A stretch of 64,000 nucleotides of DNA from Heligmosomoides polygyrus polygyrus (Eukaryota > Nematoda > Chromadorea > Rhabditida > Heligmosomidae). A program made the position numbers and the translations under genes. The first letter of the stretch is position 1. Every line of letters begins with the position of its first letter. This document shows positions 10,052 through 21,700 of the stretch, piece by piece. The notes below the pieces were generated by a model. It had not been told where the DNA came from and ran no database searches. It worked only from the letters and a program-made list of their open reading frames with translations. The DNA lies in assembly GCA_947396885.1 (NCBI GenBank), contig OX377204.1, forward strand, positions 89,724,728 through 89,788,727, read 5' to 3'.

Positions 10052-10904
10052 TAATTCCTGCTCTCATTGCAAGTTATGTTTGTTATTGATCTATAGTTCA
10101 AGTGTTATTTATTATAGTTTAGTTTTGTTTAAGACCGTTTTTATAGTTGAAAGGACAATACAATGTGTACGTCAATTTAAACACTGTACCGAAGTTTAAC
10201 GCTTTACCGGAAATTTTACAAAAAATTTCGTTTATAAAACTTGTTAAAAATATAATGTCTGGAATTCAGCACACATTCACGGAGTGAATATTGTGCATCT
10301 TTCCATAGTAGCCGTTTTAGGCCTTCTCTGGCATACTGACAGTGCTGTCTGTATCGTTATGTGGCACTTTGTCTCTCCTGCCAACTGTGTGGAACCGCCG
10401 CACAATACCGGTTTAGGGTGGCCGTGTTTTACACTCAGAGAAGACCAGTGAGGTATAGACGTAGTTAGGAAGAAAACTTCTCGCCGCGGGTATTTGCTGT
10501 GAAGGTGTGCACCTGTGGAGGTAATGAGCTCGTGTTTGCTCAGAGGCGCTCGCCGATAATATGGAGAATCTTCCCCCAGCCCACTCGAAAGGCGCGAGAA
10601 ATCGGATCCGGCCGCGCTTGTGCTCAACTCGGGACAAACCGAGGAGAGGGTAACGAGAGCCGCGACGCCTCTCGAGACCGAAGCACCACTCTTCGCTCCT
10701 CGGAGCTACGTGGCGAGCAGAGAGATAGTTTGTCGTTACCGCGTGGCGGGACCCTCGAAGTCACGTCTTCAGACGCTTCTTGCGTCTCACAGTATTCAGT
10801 CTGTCGTGGGCGTTTCCGTGGCTTTTACGCGCGTTGTCAACACGCTTCTGCTATAGCTGCTCTCCGTGGTGTTACCTGTCCCGTCATGCCTGGTCGTGTT
10901 GCTA
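10052..10904. other. Non-coding stretch, GC-rich in its second half
   Basis: 10420-10900 is unusually GC-rich and has open frames, but I recognise no domain. It may be an unrecognised repeat, such as a terminal or untranslated part of a retroelement. Confidence 0.3.
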
Positions 10905-12056
10905 TTAGGTTGGCCGGAAAGTGGAGGCGGTTTTTGTGCAGCCGCTTTTCGCTCGCTTATTACTGAATCAATATCCAGCTTACTTCACATTTTTCCTAAA
11001 ATAATGGCACATATAACACGTCTAATACGGAAGTCGTTGCTCCATCTCACTGAATAATTCGCATTTCACCTAAGCTCAATAGTTGTGCTTCTTCGAATAC
11101 TTGTTGAAGTATGTCGAGAGCGCAATTCCGGACGATATTTTATTTCATTTTTAAACACAGCCGTGTGGGGGCGAATAGTGTTTGAGAAAGGACAGTGCAA
11201 CGGTGGTTCGAGGAACTTTGTTCTGGAGATTTCAACCTTAAGGGTGCACCCCGAAGTGGCAGGCAGACCTACAGCAATCCAGGACGACGATTTGAAGGCC
11301 TTCGTGGAAGCTAATCCACCGCAAACTGTCCGTGAGATTGCTTCTTCAGACCTAGGTGTCATCAGCACTGCAGTAACAGATGTCCGAAACGCCCCGGTAA
11401 GGTGAAAAACCTCGAAAAGTGGGTACCCCACGACACAAGTGATCTCCGGAAGTTGTCGCGTTTCGAAATCTGTTCTTCTTTGCTTCTCCGGGATCAAAAC
11501 GTTCCATTTTAGGATGGAGTCGTCACATGTGGAATTTGTACAATTACCGAAGACGACCAGTCCCCAGGAATTCCCCGAAGCCAAGATACCACCAGGGGGC
11601 GGATTCATCAACAACTTACAGCAGTTTAACAAAGAAATTACAGCCGAAAACGCAGATAACGCAACTTAACACCAACCGTTATGGTGAAATCTCAGTGAAA
11701 TTCTCTGCAAAAGATACGACATACAAAGCTCGGTAGCTCTGAAAGATCGTTGTATTGTGAATCCGCTGTTAAATGTTACCGCTGTAACGCTGATGATCTC
11801 ACCCCAGGAGGAGACGATGGTACCAGTACCAGATGACGTTATTCACTAGAAGATTCTGGAACCAGACCGAGACCAGCGCTGCAGGGTCCTACTGTTATGA
11901 AAGCGATGAGATGTATTGAAAATCGCGTGAGCTGCAGCCGACACTGGCCAGCAGAAGAGGTCCCATTTCTGTGCCACCTCTCTCCCCCATTGTGTAAGCG
12001 ACTACCACCTTTTTGAACACTTTCAGAACTTCCTCACTGGAAAAACCTTCGCAGGT
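10905..12056 (+). pseudogene. Broken mariner, split by a MITE
   Basis: It starts with the mariner terminus TTAGGTTGGCCGGAAAGTGG. Frame-shifted transposase follows: VFEKGQCNGGSRNF, RPTAIQDDDLKAFVEA and VREIASSDLGVISTAV (HTH region), then a block like RFEICSSLLLRDQNVPF. The coding is cut at 11593 by a family A MITE and resumes after about 11806, ending with SDYHLFEHFQNFLTGKTF, which spans the third Asp. A second MITE abuts at 12057. It cannot make a working transposase. Confidence 0.7.
11593..11806. repeat. Family A MITE-like element nested in a mariner
   Basis: It begins CAGGGGGCGGATTCATCAAC and AACTTACAGCAGTTTAACA, and ends with TGTTAAATGTTACCGCTGTA and GATGATCTCACCCC. The two mariner halves lie directly either side, so the MITE is younger than the mariner copy. 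Confidence 0.65.
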
Positions 12057-12240
12057 CAGGGGCCGGATTCATCAACGACTTACAGAGATGTAAAGGAGAA
12101 ATTACAGCGGAAATTCCTGAAAAAAAAACGCGGATTAACGCGGCTTATTAACAGGCGATATGGTGAAATGTTGGTGTTATCAGGAATTTCGGCTGTAATT
12201 TCTTCGTTAAATCTCTATAAGTCGTTGATGAATGTGTGCC
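12057..12240. repeat. Palindromic MITE-like element, family A
   Basis: Left end CAGGGGCCGGATTCATCAAC, right end ATAAGTCGTTGATGAATG. The core GCGATATGGTGAAATG is close to that of the other copies. It abuts the 3' end of the broken mariner. Confidence 0.7.
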
Positions 12241-14395
12241 AGGACCGTGCAAAAACAGCCTTTCTATTATAAATAAATACAATGTGTCGCATCTCGACCA
12301 GGCAGTTTCTTTTTTCGCCGATGGAATTATTCAACAAGGAGGGTGTTGGAAAATGTGTGTTGATTCGAGTATCTATTTCGACTGAATCAGATGAGTATTA
12401 AGAAAGTTATGTTCGTTTGAAGTGGGCCAGTCAAAACCGCCAGAACTTTCCGGCCAAGCTAATAGTATTGTCCTCCAACGTAGGCTCGGATTTCCAACTT
12501 ACAGCCCGAAAATTTCTTGAGTCGTAGAAAGAAATAATGTAGAAAAATTGATACCAATCGTAGGATCGCAAACCGTAATTGCGCATACCTACGTTCTAAA
12601 GAATAATAACGACAGAAAAATTGTATCAGGGGCTCTGTCTCCTCAATGATGCTTCACGGCCTTGTCCCAAATTGTTCACTTGTACGCTCGCTCTTAATGA
12701 GTGCAAGGGAATAGAAGGCGATTTTTGGTGAGCAGCGGCAGGTTTACTGGAGGAGGTGTAGCCATCATGTTAGTGGGCGTCGCGTGATTTATTGTGACAC
12801 AGGCGTAGACCAGCAGCTTCCTCATCCTCGTCGTCGTCGTCAGTTCCGACCGTCGCTCGCTTCAAATGAGCGATTCCGTTCGTCCTCCTCCTCTAAAGGT
12901 CTTCAGCCTTCCTTTAAAACTTTCCGACTCTTAGAGGAACGTATGAAGAATACGGAACGATCCAAACAAGTGACACCTCGGCTACCGCTCCATCCTCATC
13001 AACATAGCTCTTACTCTGCTTCATTTTCATTTTTTTTTTGTTGAGAAAAAATTAATAAACCAAAATTTTTCTTAGTTAAGAAGCGAGCATATAGCGTAGC
13101 AATTTCATACTTTCATATAATTACATTTTCATATTTATATATTTTCACATCCTTAGCGGGTTTTGTATTGATGACGCAGTCTATAAGAAACTGCTGGCCT
13201 GTTCATCCACTAAGCCTATCTTTCCGGTTCATTATAAGCGCGAATATTTGGGAGAGGGAAGGGAAGGGTGCTTTGATTGCCTAAGGCCTATGTTACATAT
13301 ACTCCGGCGACGCTGTTGTCGGCGACGTCGACGGCAGTGTCGAGCGGTATAACATAAGCATAAGAAGAAATTCCGTCAAATCGTCGGTTCCCTGAGCATC
13401 ATGGTTGTAACTTCGGCTTTGAAATTGTGAAGCTCGACTAGGTCAATGCTTATTAATGTCTACGGCTTTAAGCCCTTCTTCAGGTCCAAAAACAACAAGA
13501 GTGTTGCAGTTCCTACACAACAACATACGTATACCATATTCACATTGAATTGGACATTTTTCAAATCAAATTGGATACTCTTCCAAGCTAACATTAAAAT
13601 TTTTAAAAACGAAGCGAACTCTTCCAAATTGAAACGAACTTCCAGCAGGTTAAGCTACAGACTCACTAAGATGGTTAGAAAAATGTTTGTCCAAGGAAAA
13701 TTTTATATAACGTTCTTGGAAATTTTGTAGTCATCTGCCGCGATAATATGTAATAATAACAAACTCCAAAATCTCAATGGTTTAGTGTGCCTGAAGGGGC
13801 CTAGAGGAGGAACTTTATTCGCAGGGACCGTATACTCTTTTCCCTGTTCGTTAGTGGCTGTACTCTTCATTTGAGCACATTCTTTCTCGAGTGTATTGAA
13901 TAGATAAACAAATAAGTGTAATTATCTTATAGACTTTTTATTTTCAGAGAAAATAATAAATTCAAATTTGCTTTACTAAAGCACAGCAATGTTGCAAGCA
14001 TATAGCCCATTAAATGATCAGATCGCTCTATGCATTCAAAAAGTTAGCCTCAACTTTTATTCGATTGATAATGTAAATGCTGCTTACATAAAGAATCAAA
14101 GTGAGGATATGTGTATTCCTTACAATTGTATTATTTGTTATATCGTTTGCAGGTATGAAACTCAATGCAAATAGAAATGTTTTCCTGAACCGAATAAAAC
14201 GATGGCACAGCGCTGTCTTCGTTTAGCACTAAGAAATGGTTGCCTCCTTCTGTTTGAAACAAGCCTTAAGCCGTTATTTTTCTCAATTTTTTTTTATAAA
14301 ATTTCAAGCATTGGGTTCACTTATTGGGTTGGTGAATTAAAACTTCAAAGAAAGCTGTACTAAAATTTGCCTTGAACAAAAAAAACTATTCTGAC
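12241..14395. other. Non-coding stretch with one short CG-rich palindrome
   Basis: No gene found. 13283-13367 is a CCTATGTTACATATACTCCG...GTATAACATAAG palindromic unit with a GGCGACG interior, the family seen at 46687-46734. 13545-13640 holds AAATTGGATACTCTTCCAAG-type words like the periodic repeat at 14396. Confidence 0.35.
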
Positions 14396-14545
14396 CATTT
14401 TTAGAGAGTCTCTAATTTAACGTAGAAGAAGCTCATTTTGATTTTAAAGAGGTCTCTTTGATTTCAAACGTCTTTCACTAGCTAAGAAGAGTGTCTATTT
14501 TGATTTGAACGGTGTCCAGTTTGACCCGGAAATGGTGTATATGCA
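14396..14545. repeat. Degenerate ~21-nt periodic repeat
   Basis: Successive blocks read CTCATTTTGATTTTAAAGAG, GTCTCTTTGATTTCAAACG, GTGTCTATTTTGATTTGAAC and GTGTCCAGTTTGACCCGGAA. Related arrays lie at about 16330-16440, 28150-28503, 31390-31460 and 37345-37490, usually ending near CATTTTC/GAAAATGG. It is probably the repetitive terminus of a MITE family. Confidence 0.5.
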
Positions 14546-14951
14546 ACTTCTTAAAATCTGGGATCTTTCTAGACATAAATTCCTCATGCGGTCATCCAAG
14601 GAATGAGGTTTCTGTAGCTTCAGCGAACGAAATTCGAGAATATCCCTGATAGAATCAATGCTTGCAGCCGGCTCTCATGCCTTTTTCCGCGTTCTTCTCT
14701 TCGTTTCGTGCAATTTTTCGCTCCATCATGGCAAACAGAGGATGGCCAGTCCGAGGGTGATCCTTGACTGATCCTGTTCCCCGGTAGCGACGATGACTAA
14801 ACTTGATGGTCATAACGCTGATTCAAGGGATCCTCGAGGTCTTCTTCGCGCTCCTTCGCCAACGCACAGTGATCTGCTGCTCGCTTTCGTTACCCAAATC
14901 ATCAAAGCCAAAACCTTTAAAAAGCAAAATTTCCTGAACACGAAGTGATCA

Positions 14952-15241
14952 GGATGGGCGAGTGTCGGAGGTGCCGGTTGTTGCGTACACACGATATCAA
15001 GTTTCGGGTACTGTTTCCCGTCCAGGTCAACGAAGCCTTCTATCTCTCCGAGGTCGGTGAATTTGTACTGCACCTCTCTAGGAAGGATGGACCGCTCACT
15101 TATTCATCGGCTCGCCACGGCAAGTCATTTTATAGGCCAAATACGCATTCAAATCGCCTTCACGACATCCCGTAGAAGTAGAATGCCTGGCGCATCCCAA
15201 GAGGGATTGAATAACGCCTTCCTTTTTCCTTTTATCCTAAA
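14952..15241 (+). repeat. SINE-like repeat copy 1 (plus)
   Basis: A diverged copy of the family best seen at 21283-21568. It has GGTCGGTGAATTTGTACTG, a GGAAGGATGGACCGCT block, CACGACATCCCGTAGAAGT and a CCTTTTATCC tail. Confidence 0.6.
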
Positions 15242-15510
15242 GTGATCAGAATGGTTTTAAATAAATAAAAGAGCGGAGTCCAATGTCATTCGCATTAACT
15301 TTTCCTTCTGAATACTGATTCTATGGCCACGAGGAAATGTTTTTTATTTTTGTTTTCTATCAATTGCGCTACTGATCTACCAACTTCTAGTAGTCGCTAT
15401 CCGGAATGGAGGAACTGGTTGACGTAATGACTGTGAAAAAGTCAAATCGGGCCTAGAATAGAACTTTATTTCCAACATTATAAGTGAAGCAGAACCAGCT
15501 TAATCGATAA

Positions 15511-15797
15511 AAGGATAAAGGACGGCGTGCTCAATCCCTTTGGGATGCGCCACGCATTCTACTTCTACGGGATGTCGTGGAGGGAGTTGCATGCGTATTT
15601 AGCCATACAATGGCTTGCGGTTGTCTGCCGATGAGCAACTCAGCGTTTTATCCTTCCCAGACAAGTGTCGTACCAATTCAGAGACCCCGGAGAGATGGAA
15701 GGATTGGTTGGCCTGGGCGGGAAATCCGAATCAGGAACCTGGTATCGGGTGCACTCGAAAACCGGCACCTCCTCTGACTGCGCCACACGCGGCCCAG
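15511..15797 (-). repeat. SINE-like repeat copy 2 (minus)
   Basis: Same family in reverse: AAGGATAAAGGACGG tail, ACTTCTACGGGATGTCGTGG, TTTATCCTTCCCAGACAAGT, GGTTGGCCTGGGCGGGAAAT and head CTGCGCCACACGCG. With copy 1 it forms an inverted pair separated by about 270 bp. Confidence 0.65.
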
Positions 15798-17213
15798 AAA
15801 TTGCTTGGGGGAAATCCTGTCGAGAGTTCAAGATGACAGGCCATGCGTGGCTTCAGTGACCTTCTGTGGCGTGCAGGTGCCCCACTCAAAGGGATAATCC
15901 TAGCGAGCGACCGCGTGTCGATCAGCACTGCGTCGTCAGCGTTGTTTTCACATGCGAAACAGGCCGTTTGTTTCGCCTCTGATCACTTCATCAATCATTT
16001 CACTGCCACCTGCTCCCGAGTTTCCAGCAGCCGTTCGACGGCATTCCCCGATCTTGAGAGGGCGAAACAGCTCGCCTTCATATTTGATAGATGTGGGTTC
16101 GGCATGCGTTTGCTGGCGCCACAAAAAGGGCTCACCCTATCCTAAATTGCGCAATTCATAAAGCGAAGTGGGAAATTTTGTCCAACCTTCCTTTAAATTC
16201 AAACGAAAATTTCATCAAAATTGCATCTTGTCTGAGCCACCGTGTGCATAACACTCTTCCGACTGTGTCGGAGAACGTAACAGGACCACGAGCTGGTGCT
16301 GACTAAAAATTGGGTTCACCAACATGGAGGCTCTCCAAGCAATCTTGAAGCTCTTGAAATCAAACAGAGCATCTTCCAGATCAAAACGAGCTTTGTTTAT
16401 ATTAAAATAGAGGCTCTCCCTAACATTTGGAATGAATTTTTGTTCTCCAAAAGTTTAAAACTTTAAAAAACTTTTACAATTTTTTATTCACGTAGCCCAA
16501 TAAATGATCACAAACCCTGTTTGAATTTTTTATTTTAGTAATGAAGATAGCGAATTAAATTTTGGGATCCACCTTAGCGGTAAATGCAACAAAGCGGAAC
16601 AAGCGCGATCAGTTTAAATGGTTTCGGCCAGAAAGTTGTGAGGAATGGTCCTCTAGAGAGTTAGTTCTGTGCGTCATGGTTGAATTAAAAATGGTTCACT
16701 TTTGATCTTGACACCGATACGTAAAAGAAAGAGAAGTGCTTTCGCCCCACTAGGATAGATCCGGGTTTTAATCTAAAGCTTAGAAAAGCAGCAAGCGTTT
16801 GGCGTATTTAAAGAAGAGATCGCGCCATGAACAACGTCGCAATTTTTATTTGATTGATAGTGAAGATGCTGCTTATCTGGAAGTGTGATGTGAGAATATG
16901 TAGATTTTTTTATAACTGTTCTTGTTGTATTGTTTATATCTGTGTTATTCTACGTAAATAGAATTTTTGCTATCCATCAAATAAAAATCGCGGAGATCTA
17001 GTCGACTTAAGGAGATGTTCTTTTAATGCGCGGTATGATTGCTGCCTTCAAGAAAAATTTTAATTCATCATTTTTGCTGAAAAATAAATAAATTTATTGT
17101 TTCTTAGTTAATACTGCCCAACGCTAGGTTTTTAAGGCAGGTCTTTATCCGACCTCAAAAACCTCGTGTTGGCACAGTATTAACGAGAAGAGCACAAGTT
17201 TATTGGTGAGACA
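15798..17213. other. Non-coding stretch
   Basis: No gene recognised. 16310-16440 resembles the ~21-nt periodic repeat. 16750-16775 has a CCCCACTAGGATAGATCCGG word shared with the G-tract elements near 58-60 kb. (ATTT)n follows at 17214-17250. Confidence 0.3.
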
Positions 17214-17216
17214 TGT

Positions 17217-17247
<31 letters not shown>

Positions 17248-17250
17248 TAT
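17214..17250. repeat. (ATTT)n microsatellite
   Basis: Uninterrupted TTTATTTATTTATTTA. Confidence 0.9.
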
Positions 17251-17449
17251 TCATTGTATAAGCTTACACTTATGTTAAATGGAATCAAACTAACAGTAAA
17301 CAGCCATAAAACGTTGGAAGAAGAACATCATTACAAATGAAAGAAGGATGAAGCCTGTGCAAGAACGAGAGCGGCATAAGGTATCATTCAATCAGAGAAA
17401 GTACGTGACTCCTGAAGTTGTTGTAGCTAAGGATCACCTGTACATATCA

Positions 17450-18088
17450 CCTGTCGTCCCGTTGATCATCGACTTGCTCGAGCGGGCGCCAGCAGCGTCT
17501 TCATTCGTCCCTGTCGCGTGCCAGAGTGCTCCAATGGGTCCTCCTCACTCGAGGGACACGAAGAGCGTCATGTCGGTCGTTCAGGGCTTTCACGAAGAAG
17601 TCCGACCAACGCGTTGGTGGGCGTCCTGGTGTTCTCTTGACATCCCGCGGAATCCAGTCGGTGACGGATCTCATCCAGCGGGTGTCTGCGAAGCGCATTA
17701 CGTGGCCGGCCCACCTAATTTTCGACAGCTTGGCCCACGCGACAGCGTCTTTGATCTTCAAACGTCGGCGAAGCTCGGAACTCCGGAGGCCTTCTCTCAA
17801 TTGCGTCAGTCGTGTCACTCCGAGCATCGTCCTCTCGATTAAACGCTGCGCGACGCTGATCGCGTGTTCATCCTGCTTTCGTATAGCCCAGGTCTCTGAG
17901 GCGTATGTTAGGGCGGGAAGAAGGTGGAATCGAATAGGTGGGCACGGAGTCGGACGTTCTTCGTCTTCTTCGCGACTTCTTCGACGCTTTTGAAAGCTCC
18001 TCAAGCCGCTCGTTTCCTCGTGCTCAGCTCTGGCGCTAGGTCGTTGGCCATATTGACTTCGCGACCGAGATAGACGTAGCTGGAGCAT
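17450..18088 (-). pseudogene. RTE-type LINE fragment, C-terminal end
   Basis: The minus strand encodes LTYASETWAIRKQDEHAI, LRRRLKIKDAVAWAKLSKIR, WAGHVMRFADTRWMRSV and TDWIPRDVKRTPGRPPTRWS, the conserved tail after the reverse transcriptase in nematode RTE/LINE ORF2 proteins. The reverse transcriptase itself is missing, so this is a truncated copy. A similar tail on the plus strand lies at 43290-43565. Confidence 0.8.
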
Positions 18089-18488
18089 TCGGAGATGTTC
18101 GTTCCGTTGAGCGAGAATGGGGCGTCAGAAACTTGTCCGTGTCCTGTTCCCTTTCTCACTAATTCTGTCGTGTTTCTCTTGTTTTCCGAACACCCCCCGT
18201 GGCTACACGCAGCAGTGGTTCTGACTTCATTAAAATTGCATTATTTTTACTGATTTCAGGCGCAAATTTCAACACTGATCTGCTGAAAGTGCTTCCATAT
18301 CAGAGTAGAAGGAAGCGACAACGCTACATCGAAATGAATACTCAAAGCCATCAATATGGATAAATCCGTGAGCTCATCCATAATAAGGTGTACAGTTAAG
18401 GCCTTCGCACACTTTTGCGGCAAGCGGTGGGCGACGGGCGGCAAAACTCGTGAAATACGCCGCTCACGCGGCTGGTCACAAGTCACTG

Positions 18489-18605
18489 CATGGCCAAATA
18501 CGCGTTCAAGTTGCCTCCATGACATCCCGTAGAAGTAGAATGCATGGCGCATCTCTAGAAGGTTTTATGTAAAGCCGTCCCTTATTCTTTATTCTTATCC
18601 TTTAC
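18489..18605 (+). repeat. SINE-like repeat copy 3, 3' part only
   Basis: GGCCAAATACGCGTTCAAGT, ATGACATCCCGTAGAAGTAG and a TTATCCTTTACG tail match the 3' half of the family. It ends a few bases upstream of the first recognised DPP-IV-like exon. Confidence 0.6.
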
Positions 18606-18613
18606 GATTTTAG

Positions 18614-18731
18614 AACACCTCCAACGAGTCCCGCCGTTCTCGCAAATTCGTTCGACTACTTATCGCCGCCATATTCGTGCTGACAATTTTTCTGATCGTC
18701 GTTTCTATCACACTACTTCTTACCAAAGACC
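18614..18731 (+). CDS. DPP-IV-like exon: cytoplasmic tail and membrane anchor
   Basis: Acceptor GATTTTAG, donor C|GTAAGC. It encodes SRRSRKFVRLL, then the hydrophobic stretch IAAIFVLTIFLIVVSITLLL, then TKD. The basic residues before the helix fit a type II signal anchor. It contains no Met at a plausible start, so a further 5' exon is needed. Confidence 0.85.
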
Positions 18732-21700
18732 GTAAGCGATCATCGTTAACAAACTGGAATCCTGATAAGTATAGAAAATGCTTAATAGTACATCGCACAT
18801 ACAAAAACTTACTGATTTATTGTCAATTAAGGAGAAAATTCGTCACTATTGTACTTTTACGACTCCAGAGATAGAAAACAATTTTTCGCGCATACTTCGT
18901 CCAGGGGAGTTCTGCTGATCACGAATCTGACATCCGTTTTTGAGAATTTCGCTCGATCACGATAGGTTACGGTAGGTGCGGTAGACTAAAGCTGTCTAGG
19001 TCACCATGACCTTAGTCACCCGCCCCTATCGTAGCCCACCGTACTTTAGCATAATACGCAGAACGGATGTCGGATTCGTGATCTGCACTCCAAATAACCC
19101 AGGCGGAGATGCTAGTTAGGCTTTAAAACATTATTGCTTACTCTCTCGTATAAAATTAATGGGTATATGTCGCGAATGTGCACAGCACTGGGAGGTTTGA
19201 ACGCTCCAGCCAATCAGGTCGCATCGAATGGGCGTCACAGTCAGAGAGGTTGTGCGCGGTCTGTGCCCTACCAATGATGTGCGCCTTTGCGACATGTACC
19301 AAATAAAGTGTTGGAGAAATTCAAGCATAGAAGATTTTCTTCTCGATTAGTGACACTTGTGAGAAATGAGGAACGAAAACCCTGCTACCTGGCATTCCTG
19401 GACCTGGAGAAGGCCTACGACAGGCTAGCTCGGGCCGTAATCTGGAATGCCCTTCGAGGGAGGGGTGTCCCGGAACGTCTGATCACGGTCATAAGGGACA
19501 TGTACGAGGGCTCGAAAGCAGCGATACGAACTCCACACGGGGTGACAAGGAAAGTAGACATCACAGTGGGGGTGCATCAAGGGTCGGCTCCGACCCCGTT
19601 CCTCTTCCTGCTGACGCTTGACTCTATAGTGAACCACCTTGAGGAAGGCCCTCTCAGAACGATCCTCTACGCGGACAACATCGCCCTAGTAGCCGACAAC
19701 CAGGAGGAGCTGGAGGAGAAGGTGCAGCTGTGGCAGAGAGCCCTCGCAGACAACGGCCTACGGCTGAACGTTAAGAAGACGAAGTTCATCAGCTCTGAGC
19801 AGTGCGCTAGATCGATCCTAGACTGCCAAGGGGAAACGATCGAGAAGGTGGAAGAATTCCGCTACCTCGAAAGTGACCTATCCGATGTAGGAAGTGTGGA
19901 CCAGGAGGTCAGGGGACGGATAAACGCAGCCTGGCTCAAATGGGGGGAGTCCACAGGGATCCTCTGCGACCGTAGATGCTCCAGGACGCTCAAAGGCAAG
20001 CTCTATAGAACAGTTGTGAGACCTGCCCTCCTCTACGGCAGTGAGTGCTGGGCCCTGGGTAAGGAGCAGGAGCGGCAACTGCACGCGGCGGAGATGAGGA
20101 TGCTGAGGTGGGCGTGTGGATGGACCCGTCGGGACAGGGTGCGAAACGAGGATGGGCAGTGATGAAGACAGCCCCGATCCAGCTGAAGATGAGAGAGCAG
20201 CGCCTGAGGTGGTATGCACACATCCTCAGAAGACCAGAGGATCACCCCACAAGGTTGGCTCTAGATTTCGAGGCACCCAGAAAGCTCCGAGAGGAGCCCA
20301 AAGGAAAAGATGGAAGGACGTCATCAAGGGAGATCTCGGCGCCACGGCAGATGACGCCCTTGATAGGATGAGGTGGCGACAGATCACAAGAACAGCGGAC
20401 CCTGCGACTGCGCGGGACTAAACGCTCAGGAGAAGAAGAAGAAGAAGTGACACTTGTGAAGCAAGGACTTCTCGAGCCCAACTACTTGGAACCAGTTTTA
20501 ATTTTGCGATGCAGAAGCATTGCCTGCTTTTTGTCGTCGTAACTGTCTTGTTGTTGTTATGCTTTTTTTATGTGATGAAATACACGGTACATGTCGCGGA
20601 GACGCACTGCGAGGGTATAAGAACACGCTGTTGACCCTACCGCATTTGCGACAGCCAACCACGTACTCTGCCTGTGCGTCTGAGCCGGTGCCTGATTGTC
20701 TGCCGCGGTTACTATAGCAACGGTGCGTCCCCACCGCCTTGGTATATCTTCCCGACATGTACCAAATGCGTTTTCCAAAAGAAAACCGGACTTTTCCAAC
20801 TTTGATTTTTCAGCCTCGACCCAGAAAAGTCGTGGCACATGTGTCTGATTCTCACACGCTTTTCTCAATTCTTCAACTTCAACAAAAAAAGGAAATCGCA
20901 CTTTAAATGATCTCGATTTATAGCGGTGAATCTCAATGAAGTCGTTCCACACAAATCGTCTTCCACAGAAGAAAACGGCACCTACTCGGATAATCGGCTG
21001 CAGTTCCGGAAACAACGACTGGAGTACCGAAAATTCACATTGGATGATCTGTTTTCGGGAAGAGTTTTCCTTAAGCAATCCTATACTACATCGTGGACTC
21101 GTGATGGTGGTCTCATTCAGACGAAGGACGAGTACCTTGAGGTGAGGTGTTTACATTAAAATTCACCTATTTTCAATCGTTGGCGTGCAATGAATGTCTC
21201 TACAAAATGTTCATACTGTTTGAACCGGAACAGAATTCTTTCTCCTTTAGCCACAGAAAATCTCTATATGTAGCCTATTTGGGCGCGTGTAGCGCAGTCG
21301 GAGGAGGCGCGACTGTCGCGTGCACCCGATACCAGGTTCCTGATTCGGATTTCCCGCCCAGGCCAACCATGCCTTCCATCCCTCCGGGGTCGGTGAATTG
21401 GTACCAGACTTGTCTGGGAAGGATAGGGCGCTGACTTGTTCATAGGCTGGCCACCGCCATAGTATGGCCAAATAGGCATTCAACTCACCTCCACGACATC
21501 CCGTGGAAGTAGAACGTGCGCATCCCAAAAGGGATTGAGTAACGCCGTCTTTATCCTTATCGTTTATGTAGCCTATTTAGGAAGCAAGAAAGCAAACATT
21601 TTGTGTTTGGTTGAACGTTGTTGTTGCTGCTGTTCTAATGATCATTCCTAAAATATATAACGCTGTCGCAAAACTAATTGCCGAAACGAACCTCTGACTT

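Noticed and set aside
17107..17190. Short inverted pair ATACTGCCCAACGCTAGGTT / AACCTCGTGTTGGCACAGTATT as a terminator or riboswitch
   Set aside because: It is a small imperfect hairpin in repeat-rich nematode DNA; bacterial-type regulatory RNA is not expected and no adjacent gene depends on it.
20557..21078. 173-codon minus-strand frame
   Set aside because: Antisense shadow of the DPP-IV-like exon at 20924-21141 and its upstream intron.
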